The translations under genes were made by a program, and so were the position numbers. From assembly GCA_031290815.1 (NCBI GenBank), contig JAISLO010000135.1:1-16232 (forward strand): a stretch of DNA of 16,232 bases, read 5' to 3'. Shown here piece by piece: positions 14,175 to 16,232 of the stretch. Each line of letters opens with the position of its first letter. The stretch's first letter is position 1. Source of the DNA: Synergistaceae bacterium (GTDB taxonomy: Bacteria; Synergistota; Synergistia; Synergistales; Synergistaceae). A model generated the notes under the pieces. That model worked only from the letters and a program-made list of their open reading frames with translations. It made no database searches and had not been told where the DNA came from.

Positions 14175-14459
14175 TTACTTCTTGACCTTAGAGGAACGTT
14201 CCTGCCCCGCGTGACCGCCGAATCTGCGGGTTGGAGCAAACTCCCCGAGCTTGTGGCCGATCATATTATCGCTGACGTATACCGGAATATGCATCTTTCC
14301 GTTGTGAACTGCGATAGTGTGACCTATCATCTCCGGCGTTATGCTCGACCGTCTGGCCCATGACTTGATGACTCTCTTTCTGCCCGATTCGTTCATGTCC
14401 TCTATGCGTTTTAGCAGCTTAGCATCTACATACGGTCCCTTTTTAAGCGAACGTGCCAT
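14175..14459 (-). CDS. rpsS: 30S ribosomal protein S19
   Basis: S19 forms part of the head of the small subunit, in complex with S13, and contacts 16S rRNA and the A-site/intersubunit bridge. The 94-residue sequence starts MARSLKKGPYVDAKLLKRIE and includes the conserved RRSSITPEMIGHTIAVHNGK core and the TRRFGGHAG C-terminal motif. A clean AGGAGGG SD lies between the rplB stop and this ATG. The rplV start lies 12 bases after the TAA stop. Confidence 0.98.
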   Translation of the reverse strand: MARSLKKGPYVDAKLLKRIEDMNESGRKRVIKSWARRSSITPEMIGHTIAVHNGKMHIPVYVSDNMIGHKLGEFAPTRRFGGHAGQERSSKVKK

Positions 14460-14479
14460 GTTCTATCCCTCCTAGCGCG

Positions 14480-15304
14480 CTACTTGCTGCGTCTGCGGAC
14501 GATGAACTTGTCCGACGGTTTGCGCTTGCGGGTCCTGTAACCCTTTGCCGGCGTTCCCCATGGCGAGACCGGATGCTTGTTCGATTTGCTTCGGCCCTCG
14601 CCGCCTCCCATCGGATGATCGACGGGATTCATCACCATGCCGCGAACATGAGGCCTGCGTCCCTTCCATCTGGTCCGGCCCGCCTTCCCGTAGACGATGT
14701 TCTCGTGTTCCTCGTTTCCGACCTGTCCAACGGTGGCGGCGCATTCGAGCAGCACGAGACGGAGTTCGCTGGATGGCATCCTGACGAAGGCGTACTTACC
14801 CTCCTTGGCCATGAGCTGTGCCGACGTCCCGGCCGACCTGACTGCGACCCCTCCCCTGCCCGGCTCTATTTCTATATTGTGGATGAGCGTACCGTCGGGC
14901 ATGTCCTTGAGCTTCATGGCGTTTCCAGGCTTTATGTCCGAACCTGGACCGGAGATGATCGTATCCCCAACACCAAGGCCGACCGGCGCCAAGATGTAGC
15001 GCTTCTCTCCGTCGAGATAGTTTATCAGGGCTATCCTGGCCGAACGGTTGGGGTCGTATTCTATCGACGCCACGCGGCCAGGCACTCCTATCTTATCCCG
15101 TTTGAAGTCGATTATTCTGTAAAGCCTGCGGGATCCGCCGCCGCGGTGACGCATCGTGATGCGGCCGGTGTTGTTTCTCCCGCCGTGCGAGTTGAGCGAC
15201 TCGACGAGACTGCGCTCTGGCTTGTCCTTCGTTATCTCCGAGCGGTCCGATGTCGTCATGAAACGGCGCCCCGGAGTGGTTGGACGATATTTTTTTATGC
15301 CCAT
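14480..15304 (-). CDS. rplB: 50S ribosomal protein L2
   Basis: L2 is a primary 23S rRNA binder needed for subunit association and peptidyl-transferase activity. The 274-residue product has the standard length and N-terminus (MGIKKYRPTTPGRRFMT), an OB-fold core, an SH3-like domain and a C-terminal basic tail. The strongly conserved motif near the catalytic centre, DHPMGGGEGRS at residues 229-239, is intact and includes His230, the counterpart of E. coli His229. An AGGAGGG SD precedes the ATG. No truncation or unusual residue was noticed. Confidence 0.99.
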   Translation of the reverse strand: MGIKKYRPTTPGRRFMTTSDRSEITKDKPERSLVESLNSHGGRNNTGRITMRHRGGGSRRLYRIIDFKRDKIGVPGRVASIEYDPNRSARIALINYLDGEKRYILAPVGLGVGDTIISGPGSDIKPGNAMKLKDMPDGTLIHNIEIEPGRGGVAVRSAGTSAQLMAKEGKYAFVRMPSSELRLVLLECAATVGQVGNEEHENIVYGKAGRTRWKGRRPHVRGMVMNPVDHPMGGGEGRSKSNKHPVSPWGTPAKGYRTRKRKPSDKFIVRRRSK

Positions 15305-15317
15305 TTCAAAATCCCTC

Positions 15318-15614
15318 CTAGATTCCCGCGCCGTCGAAGAACTCGATGCGCTCGCCCGGCAGAAGCGTGACTATCGCTTTTTTCCACGAGCGCGTGCGTC
15401 CGGAAAAGCGCCCCATTCTCTTCGGTCTCGAATGGACTTTTATCGTATGAACGCTCACTACTTTTACTTTGAAGACGTCCTCCACCGCGCGCCGTATCTC
15501 TATTTTATTCGCGCACGGCAGCACCTCGAACGTATATTTGTTCAAAGACATGAGCCTGCTGCTCTTCTCCGTGATGATTGGGCGCAATATGATATCGTGC
15601 GGCAGCGCTGTCAT
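15318..15614 (-). CDS. rplW: 50S ribosomal protein L23
   Basis: L23 sits at the exit of the peptide tunnel and is the docking site for trigger factor and the signal recognition particle. The 98-residue protein has normal family length. It opens with the typical IILRPIITEKSSRLM and carries the basic loop VHSRPKRMGRFSGRTRSW, which contacts 23S rRNA. Its ATG shares four bases with the rplD stop (ATGA), suggesting translational coupling, and an SD (GAGGAGGTG) lies inside the end of rplD. The rplB start follows after 13 bases. Confidence 0.98.
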   Translation of the reverse strand: MTALPHDIILRPIITEKSSRLMSLNKYTFEVLPCANKIEIRRAVEDVFKVKVVSVHTIKVHSRPKRMGRFSGRTRSWKKAIVTLLPGERIEFFDGAGI

Positions 15615-16232
15615 GCTCCGAACACCTCCTCGATCCGCCTTACCGCTTCGGGGGTGGCTATCAGGCGCGCGTGGTTCAGAATGTCGTACACATTTATGCT
15701 GTCCACATGCAGGACGAGTGCGCCCGGAATGTTCGAAGCGGATTTTATCACCGCCCCGTTGCTCTCATGCAACAGGAACAACGGTTTCTTCACCCCTCCG
15801 AGCTTGTCCAAAAACAAGATCATGTCCTTTGTCCTCGGAGCATCCAATGTGAAGCTGTTCACGACCACCATGGCGTCCTTTTGAGCTTTCAGCGTGAGCG
15901 CGCTCCTGAGCGCTAGTCTCCGCACCTTCTTGTTTACCTTCTGTCTGTAATCTCTCGGATGCGGTCCATGAGCGACGCCTCCGCCAACCCAGAGCGGCGA
16001 TCTCCTGCTGCCGGCCCTGGCCCGACCAGTATGCTTCTGTCTCCACGGCTTTCGCCCGCCGCCGCGGACATCGCCGCGATTTTTGGTGTTGTGGGTGCCC
16101 ACTCTCTTGTTCGCCAGTTGAGCAACCACCACCTGGTGCATGGCCGCCGCGTGGACGGGAGCGTCGAAGACGCTGCTGGAGAGTTCGAATTCACCTATTT
16201 CATCACCGTTGAAATTGACCTGTTTGACTACC
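15611..16232 (-). CDS. rplD: 50S ribosomal protein L4 (partial, start beyond window)
   Basis: L4 binds 23S rRNA early in large-subunit assembly and lines the peptide exit tunnel with an extended loop; in some bacteria it also represses its own operon. The frame stays open to the right edge, so the N-terminus is only just missing: the visible protein begins VVKQVNFNGDEIG, and L4 proteins usually have only a few residues before this. The arginine- and glycine-rich exit-tunnel loop is intact (RGDVRGGGRKPWRQKHTGRA), followed by the C-terminal globular part with VNSFTLDAPRTKD. The internal ATG at 16141 is not the real start, because family-like sequence continues upstream of it. The TGA stop overlaps the rplW start as ATGA. 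rplC and rpsJ would be expected further upstream, outside the window. Confidence 0.97.
   Translation of the reverse strand, partial: VVKQVNFNGDEIGEFELSSSVFDAPVHAAAMHQVVVAQLANKRVGTHNTKNRGDVRGGGRKPWRQKHTGRARAGSRRSPLWVGGGVAHGPHPRDYRQKVNKKVRRLALRSALTLKAQKDAMVVVNSFTLDAPRTKDMILFLDKLGGVKKPLFLLHESNGAVIKSASNIPGALVLHVDSINVYDILNHARLIATPEAVRRIEEVFGA

Noticed and set aside
14453..15370. A 305-codon plus-strand frame opposite rplB
   Set aside because: It is antisense to an intact, strongly conserved L2 gene and its translation has no family-like pattern.
1..16232. A search by eye for mobile elements, CRISPR repeats, tRNA genes, riboswitches, toxin-antitoxin or defence genes
   Set aside because: None found: genes are packed with gaps of at most 85 bases, no direct repeats or attachment-like sites stood out, and every minus-strand gene is a core housekeeping or ECF gene.

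Overview
The window is a continuous minus-strand gene cluster, about 16.2 kb, read from the right-hand end to the left. It is the bacterial S10-spc-alpha ribosomal protein superoperon, followed directly by genes for an energy-coupling factor (ECF) vitamin/metal transporter module. I support 32 protein genes: 30 complete and 2 cut by the window edges (rplD at the right, ecfT at the left). No plus-strand gene, mobile element, CRISPR array, tRNA or rRNA is supported. No gap between genes exceeds 85 bases.

Layout in transcription order. S10 part: rplD (partial), rplW, rplB, rpsS, rplV, rpsC, rplP, rpmC, rpsQ. Spc part: rplN, rplX, rplE, rpsZ-type rpsN, rpsH, rplF, rplR, rpsE, rpmD, rplO, secY. 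Then come adk, map, a small KOW-domain gene, infA, rpmJ (only 41 codons), rpsM, rpsK, rpoA, rplQ, and finally ecfA1, ecfA2 and ecfT (partial). The genes build both ribosomal subunits, start translation (IF1), insert nascent membrane proteins (SecY), trim initiator methionine (Map), balance adenylates (Adk) and supply the RNA polymerase alpha subunit. The Ecf genes make the ATPase pair and transmembrane coupler that serve separately encoded substrate-binding S components. Spacing is tight (many gaps of 1-20 bases, several ATGA or longer overlaps), so one long transcript with translational coupling is likely. No clear intrinsic terminator is visible.

Organism: a bacterium of moderately high GC. 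The adk-map-KOW-infA-rpmJ-rpsM-rpsK-rpoA-rplQ-ecfA1-ecfA2-ecfT order is the Gram-positive (Bacillus/Clostridia) type. By impression only, the SecY, RpoA and L15 sequences resemble Synergistota; I could not test this. rpsD is absent between rpsK and rpoA, as in Bacillus.

Start codons needed care. Shine-Dalgarno (SD) spacing or family alignment points to starts inside the longest open frame for rplV, rpsC, rpmC, rpsH, adk, map, the KOW gene, rpoA and ecfA2. Non-ATG starts are inferred for rpsC, rplR, secY and rpsK (GTG) and rpoA (TTG).

I found no new biological system here. The points worth a second look are modest: a cysteine-bearing KOW protein, a long RpoA linker, a TTG-started rpoA, a possible internal promoter before rpmJ, a small perfect inverted repeat after rpoA, an rpmJ extension that doubles as the rpsM SD, and several wobble-type G-run SD sequences.
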